Assembly: GCA_014058105.1 (NCBI GenBank) | Contig: JACGCM010000146.1 | Coordinates: 806,001-870,000 of the forward strand | From: Kingdonia uniflora | Taxonomy: Eukaryota; Streptophyta; Magnoliopsida; Ranunculales; Circaeasteraceae | Length of the DNA stretch: 64,000 nucleotides | Reading direction: 5' to 3' | In this document: one piece after another, positions 1 to 11,107 of the stretch | Layout of the letters: every line of letters starts with the position of its first letter | Numbering within the stretch: position 1 is the first letter of the stretch | Notes under the pieces: generated by a model | What the model saw: the letters and a program-made list of their open reading frames with translations, nothing else | The model's database searches: none | What the model was told of the DNA's origin: nothing | Translations under genes and position numbers: made by a program

Positions 1-100
1 CAGCATGAGCGAATTGCGGAGTAAGATGGGCTAATTGGACAACGACTCCATCAGCTGGGTTGTCAGCATGGGTAGAAGTGGAGTGTAAGGTGGGGGCCAT
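1..100 (-). pseudogene. Gag N-terminus of a second tandem retrotransposon copy (partial)
   Basis: Read on the minus strand from the ATG at 100, the sequence begins MAPTLHSTSTHA and is clearly related to the gag start at 4587 (MVPTLSSTSTHA). It runs off the window edge. It lies downstream of LTR A and its primer-binding site, so LTR A serves as the 5' LTR of this copy and also as the 3' LTR of the copy at 922-4670. Confidence 0.75.
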
Positions 101-166
101 TGGAAGTGGTTTGTATGAATTGGAAAAGTAAAGTATAAGGCAGGGGGAGACTGGTAAGGTAGGAAA

Positions 167-181
167 GTATAGACGGCGCCA
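167..181 (-). other. Primer-binding site of copy A
   Basis: On the minus strand the LTR end (...CTACA) is followed after two bases by TGGCGCCGTC, matching the complement of the 3' end of plant tRNA-Asp, the usual primer of many plant gypsy elements. Confidence 0.7.
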
Positions 182-183
182 AA

Positions 184-921
184 TGTAGGGGCCTAACTTC
201 GCAAGGATGGGAAGTTGGCTCTTACACCACGGGGTTTATCTTTTATCAAAGGGTTCAAGCATATAATCAATAATACAAATAACCTACTAAAAATATACTT
301 GCGTGGAGGCCTAGAATGGGACACTCCACGACCTCTGATGAGGATTTTTATGAGATTTGATATTACTGTCAATTAGTCGTAGGTTCGAGTACTGGGTAAT
401 TTACAGAGTGATGGAAGGTAAACTATAAGGGTTCTGGGAAGAGATTTCATAACCTCTCCTTGGCTCCCCCTCTCTTCTATTTATATAACATAGGAAGGGA
501 AGAGTCACCAAGGAAAGTTAAATTATAGGTGTATCCTCCGGGTATCAGGTGGGTATCCCAGAGTTGGTGTTGACGCCGTAAATGTCGGGTCTGGCACTGT
601 GCCCTGACACTATAGCCGTTGTTGGTTCTATCACTGTAGTCCTCAGGACCAACAATGGAGCCATTCTTGTCCAGTGAGCTGGCTTATCTGACACGTCTTC
701 CTTCGACCATGTGCGACTATGGTCGAAGTATTTTTGATGCTGATATGGGGTTCGTGTGCTGACGGATCTGTCTTCGTCTTCGTGGCTTGCTCATAGTCGA
801 AGTTCGTGTAGTCTTAGAAAGCTTGTTTACGGATTGATTGGGCTTCGAGGTATTCATGTAGGCTTCGATGTAGCCTTTGAGTGTTCGACTGGAGCTAGGA
901 GGCTGCGAGTAGGCTACTACA
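184..921 (-). repeat. LTR A, shared between two tandem copies
   Basis: 738 bp, identical in length to LTR B at 4671-5408. On the plus strand it begins TGTAGGGGCC and ends GGCTACTACA, giving the short inverted repeat TGTAG...CTACA. It is flanked by a primer-binding site on its low-coordinate side and by a polypurine tract on its high-coordinate side, so it acts as both a 5' and a 3' LTR. Confidence 0.85.
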
Positions 922-936
922 TTCACCCCCTCTCAG
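922..936 (-). other. Polypurine tract of the gypsy element
   Basis: On the minus strand GAGAGGGGGTGAA directly precedes the LTR start TGTAGTAGCC, the expected place for plus-strand DNA priming. A very similar tract lies at 60091-60106 beside another LTR remnant. Confidence 0.7.
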
Positions 937-1178
937 CAAGGGTCTCGAAAATAGGTGTAGAGGCATTTGTTGTGAAAAATTATTAGTTGTTGGAAGTTGA
1001 ACGGTTGTCTAAGGTATATTGGGTTTCCGAGGAAGGTAATAAAAGTGGGTAATTACGAAGTTATGGTGATTACGGAGTAATAAATGATGTTTATGTGGAT
1101 ATAAATATGGTAGGTGAGGGGGCAACACTGTATACTCTTCGTCTTTACTCTTTTCCTCTGTATTTCGTGAAAATAATC

Positions 1179-1536
1179 ATGGATATCACTCCCAACACGC
1201 GTTATCAGAGAAGGATGGGGTTTGCCAGAGATCGTCGAATAGAACACAAAATAGTTAAACTGAAGCTGAAGTTCTTTGGTGACAAGGAGCTCGATTGGAA
1301 CATGCCGGACCTAGTGGAGGTAGAACCTGGGGAGCCGATCAATGGGCAATCCTATGTACACTTGTGGGGGATGATGTAGTAAAAGTTTACAGCTGCTGAA
1401 GAACTTTATCTCTTCCTATCGGCTTTGGCCGAGCGTCTTGTGCAGGAAGATGATCAGTTATTGAAGGATGAGCAGAGCTCGGCTGGAATAGCTGGTCTGT
1501 ATGAAAATAGCAGGGTGGTGGTGGTGATGGGTTTTG
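1179..1536 (+). pseudogene. Antisense ORF (family copy 1) inside the gypsy element
   Basis: From the ATG at 1179 the frame is open to two consecutive stops near 1377. It then continues in the same frame with recognisable sequence (TAAEELYLFLSALAERL, then SSAGIAGLYENSR), followed by a run of GTG codons. No known domain is recognised. Key shared features are TR.Q near the start, a block K..KLKLKFFGDKELDW, and a proline-acidic stretch (LVEVEP). The same pattern recurs at 2154, 29049, 60440 and 61987. It lies antisense to gag between gag and the 3' LTR, the position where antisense ORFs occur in some Tat/Ogre/Retand-type retroelements. Function unknown. Confidence 0.5.
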
Positions 1537-2153
1537 TTATTATTTTTTGTATGACTGTATTTGAAGGTTTATGTTGTTGTTTTTGTTGATGTCTGTAGAT
1601 TTTCCTCTTCTTCCCTACGGTCCTCTTTTTTGTAATTGACGTAATGGAATGAGAACAACACTTTAATGAAATTATGTGTTTTTGTATCTGGTAAATACGG
1701 TAGACGAATAGATTGTAGGCGCGGGATCGAACATCCAACTTCGAAGGGTAAATAGTAGAAATGGCTAACTTCGAGGGGAAAAGTACTTCAAATTGTCATG
1801 TTGGTATCGAAGACATTGGTTAATATTCGACCTGGAATGAATAATTGACTCTGAATTCTCAAAGTTTGATGTATGTATTGAAGGAGTTGTAGGAGAAGGC
1901 ATAGAGGGGTCGAGGGTTTGAGACTATGGATGTATCGATTGCAAAACCTCAGAAATAGTTGCTGAGTGCGCATGCTAATAAATGATTGAGTCTGGGAAGT
2001 TGAAAAGGTTTGACTGTTGAGATTTCATGGGAAACTTTTAAGACTGTGATAAATGTGGGTTTTGATTAAAGATGGCTTAAATGCACCTACTTTTGGGGTA
2101 TAAGTTGGGTATTTTAAGAGAATTTCAGACATCTACATTCGCTCTGAGTAAAC

Positions 2154-2340
2154 ATGTCTTCATCTTCTCCCTACAGCAGTGGAGATACTCCAAACACCAG
2201 GGACCAGAAACAAGTGGCGGCTAGGGACTTTCGTATTTAGGAGAAGACGCTCGAGCTGATGCTGAGGTTCTTTGGTGATCGAGGCCTTGATTAGGTTTTG
2301 CCAGTTTTGTTTGAACTGGAGCCAATGATCCTGTTGCTGA
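2154..2340 (+). pseudogene. Antisense ORF (family copy 2) inside the gypsy element
   Basis: Begins MSSSSPYSSGDTPNTRDQ and, through two stop codons, keeps the block EKTLELMLRFFGDRGLD followed by LPVLFELEP. It parallels copy 1 (TPNTRYQ..., KLKLKFFGDKELDW, VEVEP) closely enough to be a tandem duplicate about 1 kb away. Both read opposite to gag. Beyond about 2340 I can follow no clear similarity. The rest of the internal region (2340-2950) shows no recognisable coding sequence. Confidence 0.5.
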
Positions 2341-2959
2341 CGATGCTATTCAGACAGAGGGGGTAGAAGTAGATATTGCTAGTGTAGGTGTGGGACGTTG
2401 ATAACCTTTTAAGTTTTATATTCCACAGGAGGTATTGAAACGAAGGGTCTGATGATAAGTCGAGGGTATGACGTGCATGGCATGGAGCCAATCGCGCCCA
2501 CGAATTATGAGGTAGTTAAATTTCTTCTCGATGACAAGAAAACTAGTTTATAATGTAATTGGGCCAGCAGTAACAGGAAGGCTTATTCAACCAACGACAA
2601 CTTCGGTAGCCCCATTAAAACCTTTCAGTTCGACATTGACGGTAATGATGAGGTCAGTTTTGTTCATGGCTTGGACGGTTTAAAGGAAAAGTATATCGGC
2701 TGCACTTCTTGTATCGATAAGCATAGTGTGGAGGACGAGGTGTTCGACTTTAATTATTATGACTAAAGGGTCGGAATTGGGAAAACGAATATGCGATGTA
2801 TCACAGTCGATAAATGAGATACCCTTAGGACGAGCGCATTAACTTGACTCTAGCAAGAGGGTGGGTAGCTTCTCCTAGTAAGTGAGTTTGTAGCATTCTT
2901 CTACACGCTTGCGTTTTCTTTTGAAATGATCACTATCGATATTATTTACTTCGATGAAA

Positions 2960-4587
2960 TGAACTTGGTAGATGTGCACTTCGGCTGGGTCAGTAGCAGG
3001 AGCGGGTTGAGGTTTGAGGTATGACCCATCGAGGTAACTAGGGAGGTTGGCAACATACTGATATAGACAACCTGCCTTGAGAATTATTTTGAGAGAACGC
3101 TGTAAGGCGAAGCATTTATTGGTGTCGTGATAGTTACACTTGTGGTTGACCCAATAAGGTTTACCAGGTTTGACATCAATGGGGAAGGGGATACGCCATA
3201 TAGGGTCGGCCTGGATCTGTGGTAGAAGGGTGCTGATAGGGGCAATAAGTTTGGGGAGGACCGGCTTCTGTCATTTTTTGCGAGATTTGGCAATTTTATC
3301 AATGTGGGGACATTTGTGGCTCTAACTCTCCTGTGAGACAGGAGAGATAAGGGGTATAAGAGTAGAAGGCGGGGATTGTCAAGGTATATTTGGATTGGTG
3401 GTCGAAGGCTACCCTTGTTTATTATATTCGCGAAGGCGCTCAAGGTCGATATACCCATTGACTTTTGAGAGTATCTCATTGTGGGTTCGTGGTTTGTGGA
3501 GGACCAGGAACTCTTTGACGCAGCTAATATCTGGCAAAACGTTTGAATACAAGAGTACGACATTCGCGTAGTCGAGGATTTCAACTTTGCGCGACTCGTC
3601 GAGGAACCTCTTAATAAAGGCCTCAAGGGTTTCTCTGGGTGATTTTCTAAAATTGAAGAGGGTATTGACTCGGACTTTACGGTCCTTGTTAAAGGCAAAT
3701 TGGTCTATGAAGAGGTTGGATAATTGCTTGAAACTTTGAATCGAGCCATTGGGAAGGTTATGATACCAACGAAGAGGGCTATCTCTGAGGCTGGTGGGGA
3801 AAAGTTGACACATCAGGTGGTCAGCCGTGGAGTAAAGTCTTAGAGCATTTTGAAATTCTTGAATGTGGGATTGAGGATCGGTGCTTCGATATTTAATGAT
3901 TTTAGTAGATCAGAAAATTGGAGGTACCTCGATTACGAGGAGTTTGAGATAGAGGGGGTTGTTTAACCGACTCCACGAGTTTGGTGTTGGGCTCGCACTG
4001 ATGCAAATGGTAGGGTAGATTTTGTAGTCGAGGTCCTGTCGTGCACGATTGGCAGGATGAGGGGGGAAAAATAGATGGGTTCGGGGTTGATAAGGCCCAG
4101 TGTTTGGCGTGTGTTCGGCGCTACACTCCCCGAGGTGTTCTCGAGCAGGGTGGCGTTTGGGGGGTCTGTTGGAGCAAAGGGTGGAATAAGAGGAGTTCTC
4201 CATGGGATGGATGCCAAGATGGATAGAGCCAATATGGGGAATAGTAGGGGGAGCATCCTCGACACCAAGATAGACCGGGGGTACTTCCAGATGTGGTAGG
4301 GGACCTAGTCGAGCACGAGAAGATATCCGTTACGGGGTGAGTGCCCGAGATGGCAGAGAGGCGTCTAGATGCTGTAGTTGTTGCAACTCCCGAACTGTGT
4401 TGTACAGGTCATCGATGGTGCGGTATTGTCTGTCGGCGTCATCCAGATGGCGTTGCCATTCGTCTTCAAAATCTCGGTGCCGCTCCTCTGCATGAGTGAA
4501 TTGCTGAGTAAAAAGGGCTAATTGGGCTGCGACTCCGTCGACAGAGTTGCCGGCATGGGTAGAAGTGGAGCTTAGGGTGGGGACCAT
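2960..4587 (-). pseudogene. Retrotransposon Gag polyprotein, frameshifted
   Basis: The ATG at 4587 starts 85 open codons (MVPTLSSTSTHA...) with a predicted helical, charged segment. After frame changes the Retrotrans_gag core is clear at 3813-3409: SLRDSPLRWYHNLP, GSIQSFKQLSNLF, DQFA, TLFNFRKSPRETL and FIKRF, in the usual order. Further on (about 3165-3060), in another frame, YWVNHKCNYHDTNKC and GCLYQYV match the degenerate zinc-binding C-terminus (C..H....HDT..C) of plant gypsy Gag. At least three frameshifts separate these blocks, so no functional protein is made. Gag would form the virus-like particle of the retrotransposon. There is no pol downstream. Confidence 0.8.
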
Positions 4588-4653
4588 TAGAAGTGGTTTG
4601 TAAGAATTAGAAAAGTAAAGAATAAGGTAGGGGGAGACTGGTAGGGTGGGAAA

Positions 4654-4668
4654 GCACAGACGCCGCCA
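4654..4668 (-). other. Primer-binding site of the main copy
   Basis: TGGCGGCGTCTGTGC on the minus strand, two bases after the LTR end. It is a one-base variant of the tRNA-Asp-type site next to LTR A. Confidence 0.65.
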
Positions 4669-4670
4669 AA

Positions 4671-5408
4671 TATAGGGGCATAACTTTGCAAGGAGGGGAA
4701 GTTGGCTCTTACGCCCTGGGGTTTATCTTCTATCAAAGGGTTCAAGCATATAACTAATAATAAAAATAACCTACTGACAATATAGTTGCGTAGAGGTCTA
4801 GAATGGGATACTTTACGACCTCTGATGAGGATTTTTAAGAGATTTGATATTACTGTGTAGTAGTCAAAGGTTCGAGTACTGGGTAATTTAAAGAGTAATC
4901 AAAGGTAAACTTCATGGGTTCTGGGGAGTGATTTTGTAACCTCTCCTTGGTTTCCCCTCTCTTCTACTTATTGAACATAGGAAGGGTTGAGTCACCAAGG
5001 AAAGTCAAATTACAGGTGTATCCTCCTGGTATCAGGCGGGTATCCCGGAGTTGGTGTTGACGCTGTAAATGTCAGGTCTGGCAGTGTGCTCTGTCACTGT
5101 AGTCGTTATTGGTTATGTTACTGTAGTCGTTAGGACCAACAATGGCGCCGTTCTTGTCTGGTAAGCTTGCTTATCTGGCACGTCTATCTTCGACAATGTA
5201 TGATTATGGTCGAAATATTTTTGATGCTGATGTGGGGTTTGTGTGCTGATGGATCTATCTCCGTCTTCGAGGCTTGTTCATAGTCAAAATTTGTACTGTC
5301 TTGGAAAGTTTGTTTATGGATTGATTGTGCTTCGAGGTATTCATGTAGGCTTCGTTATAGCCTTTGTGTGCTCGGCTGGAGCTAGGAGGCTGCGAGTAGG
5401 CTACCACA
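4671..5408 (-). repeat. LTR B (5' LTR of the gag-only element)
   Basis: 738 bp and collinear with LTR A. Plus-strand ends are TATAGGGGCA (first G changed to A) and GGCTACCACA. Sequence beyond 5408 is unrelated to the element, so this is the outer end of the tandem on this side. Confidence 0.85.
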
Positions 5409-5439
5409 TATTTAATTTGTAATCTATACTTCTTTGCTT

Positions 5440-6235
5440 CAAATGCCATATGTTTTCCTCCTCATAATTTTATTTTGTTCATTTGCATTTGATGTGTTCC
5501 ATATAGTGAATTACTTTGGGAAGGCTTTCTTTAATTTTATTTGTGACTGTAACTTCATGTGGCGTTGTTTGTTAATATACCAGCTTTGAGGTGGCTATCT
5601 ATTTGGGTTGCCTGTGGGCTTTGTTGTTGATTTTCTTGGTGCTACTATTGGTGCAACAACTGCATTTCTTCTTGGTAGAACAATAAGATTCTATAACCCA
5701 TGGATTCTTACAACTAGAATTTGTTTTTTTTCTCTCTCACATCAATAACCCGTGGATTCTTACAACTAGAAATTGTTTTTTCTCTCTCTCATATCAAGAT
5801 AAACAAGATAGTCTCTCTTGAAATGCAATATGTTTTCCTCCTCATAATTTTGTATTGTTCATTTGCATTTGATGTGTTCTATGTAGTGAAATATTTTGGG
5901 TTGGCTTTCTTTAAATCTTACAACTAGAAATTATTTTTTTCTCTTTCACATCAAGATAATCAAGATAGTCACTCTTGAAAACACTAATTTTTTTCTTCAT
6001 ATTTGGACCAAGAGAAAGAGCTCATACTTTTGGCAGGCTTTCTTTAATTCTTACAACTAGAAATTGTTTTTTTCTCTCTCACATCAAGATAAACAAGATA
6101 GTCGCTCTTGAAATACACTGATTTTTCTTCATATTTGGACTAGGAGAAATAGCTCATACTTTGGGTAGGCTTTCTTTAATTTTATTTGTGACTGTAACTT
6201 CATGTGGCATCGTTTGTTAATATACCAGTTGGAGC
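5440..6235 (+). repeat. Imperfect tandem duplications of intron-like sequence
   Basis: Blocks recur several times: CTTACAACTAGAAATTGTT at about 5708, 5759, 5926 and 6050; CATCAAGATAAACAAGATAG nearby; and ATGTTTTCCTCCTCATAA at about 5450 and 5829. A branch/acceptor segment ending GTTAATATACCAG occurs at 5583 and again at about 6228. The second acceptor is followed by unrelated sequence. This looks like repeated duplication of an intron bordering the TVP38-like exon. Confidence 0.6.
5584..5686 (+). pseudogene. TVP38/TMEM64 (SNARE-associated/VTT) exon fragment
   Basis: Directly after a good splice acceptor (ATACCAG) the frame reads GGYLFGLPVGF and then LGATIGATTAFLLGRTI, the conserved core of the plant TVP38/TMEM64 membrane protein family (VTT domain; Golgi/endomembrane). 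The second codon is TGA where the family has glycine (GGA to TGA). Only this one exon is present; the next expected segment of the VTT domain is absent and the frame runs into repeat sequence. It is a captured or broken fragment, not a gene. Confidence 0.75.
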
Positions 6236-6397
6236 TGGGCATATACTATTGCTGCTTGATTTTAATGATTTTTTTATAATACATATGTGGTTGAATGATT
6301 TAGCCCTGCTTGAATATTAGCTATTTTTTTGTTTCATTCTTACTTTAAGCTTCTTTGATCACCTATGTCATTGTAATTAGGTTTCATTGCTAACTTC

Positions 6398-7243
6398 ATG
6401 ACAAATTCGCCGAACAATTACAACAACAACATATATGGAAGAAACAACAACGAAAATAACACTCTTCCTGTTCCTCAAGTACGTAAAGCTTTATACACTG
6501 GCATTTAGAATTTATACATGAGATCAGAATTAAGTAATACATGAGGTTTCTATTACTAGCTTCAAATATTAGAGATTGTTGGATATTAACTACTGTAATC
6601 ATTTTTGAGTTTAACTTTTGATATTAACTACTATTTTATGTCTTCTCCTATTTCCTTTTATGCTATTCTTTTTGCGTTCCCCCTTTCTGTTTAAAGAGCA
6701 TGTAAGTTAATCTCTTCTTTCTTTAAAGTTGAATTAAGTTCTCATTTTTATTGCGAGGTCGTTATTTTTTATGTACCACATGTTATCAGAGTAAAATCGT
6801 ATATTCTATGGATTTCGACCTCCCTATTGTTAGAAAACTATTTTTGCAAAAATGAACTCTATATTTCTTGCTGTGTCTATCTATTAATTGGAATCTGTAT
6901 ATTGTGCTTGGGTTCCAGTAGTTATTAAACTATTTGTATATAGTGCTTTTTCCCCTTCTCAAACACTAACATTATTATAGTTAATGTTATAGTAGTGACA
7001 GTTGTTGTATATTTTGCATAATTCTTTTGCCTTTTGCATCTTGATTTCGTGACGCCATTGAGTATATTTTCCTCATTGATGTTTTAAAATGAGCTACTTG
7101 ATTTCTTCTTTATACTCTTGATAATGGATGTTCCATTGAATTTGCAGTAGGTTTTTTTCATAGCTAACTCACTGTCGACACCCGAAGACAATCACAACAA
7201 CACAAATGAGGCTAACAGAAAGGGGGGAAAACATGTTCATGAG
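6398..7243 (+). pseudogene. Two asparagine-rich exon-like segments, unrecognised
   Basis: Segment 1 (6398-6478) starts MTNSPNNYNNNIYG and ends at a donor-like GTACGT. Segment 2 (about 7162-7243) reads ...STPEDNHNNTNEANRKGG and ends in a strong donor, GAG|GTAAGT. The sequences leading into both (TTCATTGCTAACTTCATG and TTCATAGCTAACTCACTG) resemble each other, so the segments may be duplicates. I do not recognise the parent gene. Between them lies AT-rich intron-like DNA. Confidence 0.35.
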
Positions 7244-7666
7244 GTAAGTACATGTTAATTGGACTGTGATGGTGATAATGATAAATATAATTTTATACGG
7301 CTTTGTACATTGCTCAATTCTCATTTTGGTGTTGCACGCGTGTCTATCTATCAATTGTAGTATCGATATATTAATCGTCAAGTCATTAACCGCATGTATT
7401 AGTTTTATGTATGAGTATTATTAGCCTTATCTCTCATTCCTTCTCTTATTTCCCACATATGATTCTGAAGGAAGAATCACTTTGTTTAATGGAACATTTT
7501 TAACAAAACAAATTAAGAAAAATATTGTTAAACTAATCAAAAGTGATGCTCTCCACATATGGAGTTGCCGTAACAACATTAATAAATTTCTATTATATTA
7601 CAAATACTTTCTTCATTCCTTACAATGAACTCAGAGACTTAAAGAGATAGACAGAGGGAGAAAGAG

Positions 7667-8198
7667 ATGATGGCCGCTGATTTCATTGGTAACTTCACTA
7701 AGCAAAGCATCTATGTCAAGAGGAATGAGTCCCTTCGCCTATGTTGTCTACTATAATTCCTTTGGCAGTCTCTTCCTCCTCCATTTTTTTTATTTCAGAA
7801 AGGTCTATCCTCTTTCTCTAAACTCTTAACATGTTATCAATTTAAGTACTCATTCAATGATTCTCCCTTTGCAGAAAAAACATCACTTGCTTACCATCTC
7901 TATCCTTCATAGATTCTTCATCCTTAGTCTCATTGGGTACATAATGTAGCCCTTTTTGTAAATTATTTAGACGTTTTCCAGATGGATGAACATCTAAAGA
8001 AGTTCATTGGACGGCTAAATGGGTTCTTTGTTTTGTAAATGTTAGTCTCTCTGACTAAAGTATCACTAATTTTTTTTATAGGGTGTACATTGCCCAGGTT
8101 CTATCATTTGTTGGTATTCACTACAACTCTCCGTCTCTCGTTGCTGTCATGGCTAACATCATCCCAACTTTTACTTTCGTTCTTGCAGTCGCTTTTAA
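7667..8198 (+). pseudogene. WAT1-related (nodulin MtN21/EamA) gene fragment, three exons
   Basis: Exon 1 (from ATG 7667) carries, after one frameshift, GMSPFAYVVYYNSFGSLFLL, typical of the first membrane helices of WAT1-related transporters. Exon 2 (7875-7936) reads LLTISILHRFFILSLIG between a GCAG acceptor and a GT donor. Exon 3 (8082-8198) reads VYIAQVLSFVGIHYNSPSL then ANIIPTFTFVLAVAFK, ending at GT. Exons 2 and 3 join in phase (I-G-V-Y). The family has about ten membrane helices and 350-400 residues; only the first third is here. The remaining exons are missing, consistent with capture by a mobile element. The family moves auxin or other metabolites across the vacuolar or plasma membrane. 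Confidence 0.8.
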
Positions 8199-8471
8199 GT
8201 AAGCTTGGAAATTGAGTATCACTATTGCTTTTTGTTGGTAGGGTCTTGATATATATGTTTGCGGTGTTAATTGTAAGGATATCTTTAGTAATGGATTATA
8301 TGGGGTCTGATTGTTTAATTGTCAATTAGTATATTAGGATTGGGATTAAGCGCATTTGAACTTAAAAAAAATGAAATCGTCCATAGTGCATTTGGATTTA
8401 GTTAAGCGACAAACCCACAAGGGCTCAAAAGGTAGCGCCGAAGGCACGCCGACTTATTCACTGTGGCTTAT

Positions 8472-8496
8472 CATGGCGAGCCACGGGTAGTACTAA
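8472..8496 (+). other. Older Helitron 3' end (decayed hairpin plus CTAA)
   Basis: CATGGCGAGCCACG then GGTAGTA and CTAA. It is the same sequence as the end at 11108-11133 with CpG-type decay in the stem (CCGTGG to TCATGG). A block starting GGGATTAAGCGCATTTG precedes both ends (8341 and 10797), confirming one family. Confidence 0.6.
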
Positions 8497-8970
8497 GTGT
8501 TAGTTTGTAAGCTTATCATTATTGAATTGTTGATGGGGTTAGGGTTTAGTCTATTTGCATGAAAAGAACTATTAAGTGTTAATTTTTCCTGACATGCTAG
8601 CCATGCAGAAATTTAAAAAATTAAGGTAAAAGAAAAAAGGAAAAGAACACCGGTGAATATTAGGAGGTTAGTTCGCTATTTCACTTAACCCAGAAGAGCA
8701 CATGGCAACATAACTTAAGCAGAAGGCGACAAAAAAAATGAAAGAAAAGATACCTAGAAAATACTACAAACCAAACCCATCCTCATTGGCTAACTAAAAT
8801 GTCCCCTTTTGAAGATAAAATCATCTAAGTACATATGTCCTCTATTTTTAACTGTTTACATTTTTAATTTGACTGTTTGTCTATATGTATATTTTATTTT
8901 TCTTGAAGGAAGTAATAGCAGGAGTTTGTCCTTAACATCCACTGACATGATTTTTCTCTTTTATCATCAG

Positions 8971-9640
8971 TGATATATTTCATTGGAGGTTTTGGAACTA
9001 TGGCATGTGTAGATGTCAAGGAATAAGAAACTCTTCATGCTGATAAGATTGCAATCAATGGATGGGAGAAAAATCTAAAGGTAAGGTTGCTCAATGCCTA
9101 AATTGTCTGTCAATTAATGTTGTGAAGGGTACATGATGTTATGTGTGAGTCTCTGATGAATTAGAATTTTCGCTTCTGTACGAACTCAATGTAATTTTCT
9201 CTAAACCGCTTAAAGATCTTTTATCCACTAAAATTGAGATAGACGATGTAGCTCTGATATCCATATATAGCAAGGGAGTCGATATCTAGGTGCGGCAAGG
9301 TGCACAGGTACTTATCTTCCTTTTTCTGCATATAATTTCACGGACGTTACTTCACCACGCCAAAAGGACTGATCTGAGATTGGCTTGCCTGGGAATAAGG
9401 CAAATAGGGGAAGGAAGGTGGTGTAAAACATTGCAAAATAAGAACCAAGTGTAATATATCCCACTTTGATGAAGTTTTTACTATTTGTTACCCTTTAGCA
9501 CTATCAATTATATCCCCTCATTTTGGCCTTTTTTTGCAGTTCAACATTCAGAGAATATCATTCAAGGTGGGAAATCCTATGGAAACTTTAGAGGAGGCAA
9601 AGGCAGCCCTTCAAAAACTAATAAGCAAATATTGTAGGCT
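8971..9640 (+). pseudogene. Two exon-like segments of unknown origin
   Basis: Segment 1 (8971-9080) lies between a CATCAG acceptor and a GTAAGG donor and reads VIYFIGGFGTMACVDVKE, a stop, then HADKIAINGWEKNLK. Segment 2 starts after TTTTTTGCAG at about 9538 and reads FNIQRISFKVGNPMETLEE then AKAALQKLISKYC. I recognise neither. They sit between the WAT1 and CDC48 fragments on the same strand, so they are probably further captured pieces. Confidence 0.3.
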
Positions 9641-9671
9641 GAGATTGTAGACCAAATGTTATATTCGCCGA

Positions 9672-9945
9672 TAGAGAATCCTGAGACGATGGAAGAGGAC
9701 ATTGAAGATGAAGTGATAGAGATCATAGCTGCTCACTTTGAGGAGTTAATAAAGTTTGCACATAGGAGTGCAAGCAACGCTGACATCCGTAAGTACCAGG
9801 CATTTGCACAGACATTGCAATAGGTGGGGGGGGGGGGTTGGGTAGTAAGTTTCGGTTTACAGAAGCTAGAGCTGGGTCTGTCGCTGCTTCTGACGCATTT
9901 GTAGCTCCTGCTACTGCTGCTGAAGAAGATGATCTGTATAGTTAG
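9672..9945 (+). pseudogene. CDC48 (AAA ATPase) C-terminal fragment
   Basis: The frame reads [10 protein letters not shown], then [20 protein letters not shown] and [11 protein letters not shown], the very conserved C-terminus of plant CDC48/p97, the ubiquitin-dependent protein segregase. A TAG follows at 9821, then a run of about a dozen G (9825-9837) shifts the frame. The tail resumes as KFRFTEARAG, AASDAFVAPATAAEEDDLYS and a stop at 9945, exactly where CDC48 ends. Upstream ATPase domains are missing. The other end of the same gene family appears as a separate fragment at 57543-57770. Confidence 0.85.
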
Positions 9946-10790
9946 ATTCTTGCCTTTCATTCATAAGGGCTATCCGGCTTAATGGATTATACGGATATTA
10001 TATATGTAGTGCTTTGCTAGGGTAAAAACTACCAAGGGAGTAAGTTATCTCAGAATTGAGGCAAATATTGGGACTTCTGTCATGGAGTATATTTATTTGT
10101 TTTATTTTGCAAGAACCTAAGCCACTTGAAAACTTGGTTCATTTTTTCTGTGGATGGTTCAGATTACTGGCTTTATAAGCCTTTAAATTGTTAAACTTTT
10201 CTTGGTTATTTATAAATTTCTAAAAGATCTTTAACTCCCCTTTTTCCTGTTGGTTGTATTTATATTGTTATATGCAGTAATATATGAGATTGTGTTTGAT
10301 ACATTGCTTAAGTTTAGGAGCTGAGATTTCTTTTTGATTGTTATACTATTGGTAGCTGTTGAATGATTTTTGCTAACCGTATTAGTTGAGCTTCATTAAT
10401 AGACGATGTTTAAAAGTCGTAGTTACGCTATTTTTGCTACCTACATTTATTGAGTTTGAACTTCATCAATTGATAGCTTAGAGCATCTTCAATAAAAGGG
10501 AGTCTTGGTCTCTAGGAGAGCATATATGCACTTATATAGCAAATGCGTGGGACAGTCTTCGAGTGACAGATTTTGGCAAACTATTTTTTCTCTCAAAAAT
10601 TCGTTAGAAATGTTCTTAGAAGTAGTAATTTTTGTGGATGACAAAAACAACTCCCATACACATAAGCAAAGGTCTTAAGTTCGATTCACCACCAGCAAGT
10701 AGAGGTCCTAAGTCCGATTCACCACCAACAGGGCCATTCGCCAAGATTTACCTTGACAAAACTTAGTATATGGTTTGGCAAGGTTCTCAC
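9946..10790. other. AT-rich sequence without recognisable genes
   Basis: Follows the CDC48 fragment and may include its former 3' UTR. I see no ORF, exon or repeat boundary of note before the Helitron 3' block that starts near 10797. Two near-identical 27-bp pieces (GTCCTAAGTCCGATTCACCA type) repeat at about 10672-10725. Confidence 0.4.
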
Positions 10791-11107
10791 GATTTGGGAT
10801 TAAGCGCATTTGGACTTTTAAAAATTGAAATCGTCCATATGTACATTTGATTTCCTTCAGAAATAGTAGTGATTCTTAGTCCATTTCCGTATGGATGGCT
10901 TGATGTATTAGTCGAAGGCGTGTGAATGCAACAATTGCGTATGACTGATAATGTATTTTTCACATCATAAGAAACTTAGTTGTCAATATAGATAAATAAC
11001 TGTGATTTCATGATGAATAAGATACACTAAAAATTATTAAGAGAAGTTGGTTGTGCTGAATACATGTTGACGTATTCACCGTGATTTTGTCACGGGTGAC
11101 GTTTTTG

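Larger units (their letters stand above)
184..5408 (-). mobile_element. Non-autonomous Ty3/gypsy-like retrotransposon (gag-only)
   Basis: Two directly repeated 738-bp LTRs (184-921 and 4671-5408) enclose a 3.75-kb internal region read on the minus strand. A tRNA-Asp-type primer-binding site lies just inside the 5' LTR (4654-4668) and a purine-rich tract just inside the 3' LTR (922-936). Gag homology fills about 4587-2960. I see no protease, RT, RNase H or integrase, so the element must have been mobilised in trans. On the opposite strand, between gag and the 3' LTR, are two related small ORFs. LTR A is also followed by its own primer site and gag start (1-183), so this unit belongs to a tandem arrangement in which neighbouring copies share an LTR. 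The LTRs have diverged by substitutions and the copy is old. Confidence 0.8.

Noticed and set aside
3084..3698. Long minus-strand open frame (204 codons) over the gag region
   Set aside because: It overlaps the true Gag core in another frame; the conserved Gag motifs (WYHNLP, FIKRF) are in the frame at 3409-3813.
5445..6235. Intact TVP38/TMEM64 gene
   Set aside because: Only one exon with an internal TGA; adjacent intron-like DNA is repeated and no further exons follow.
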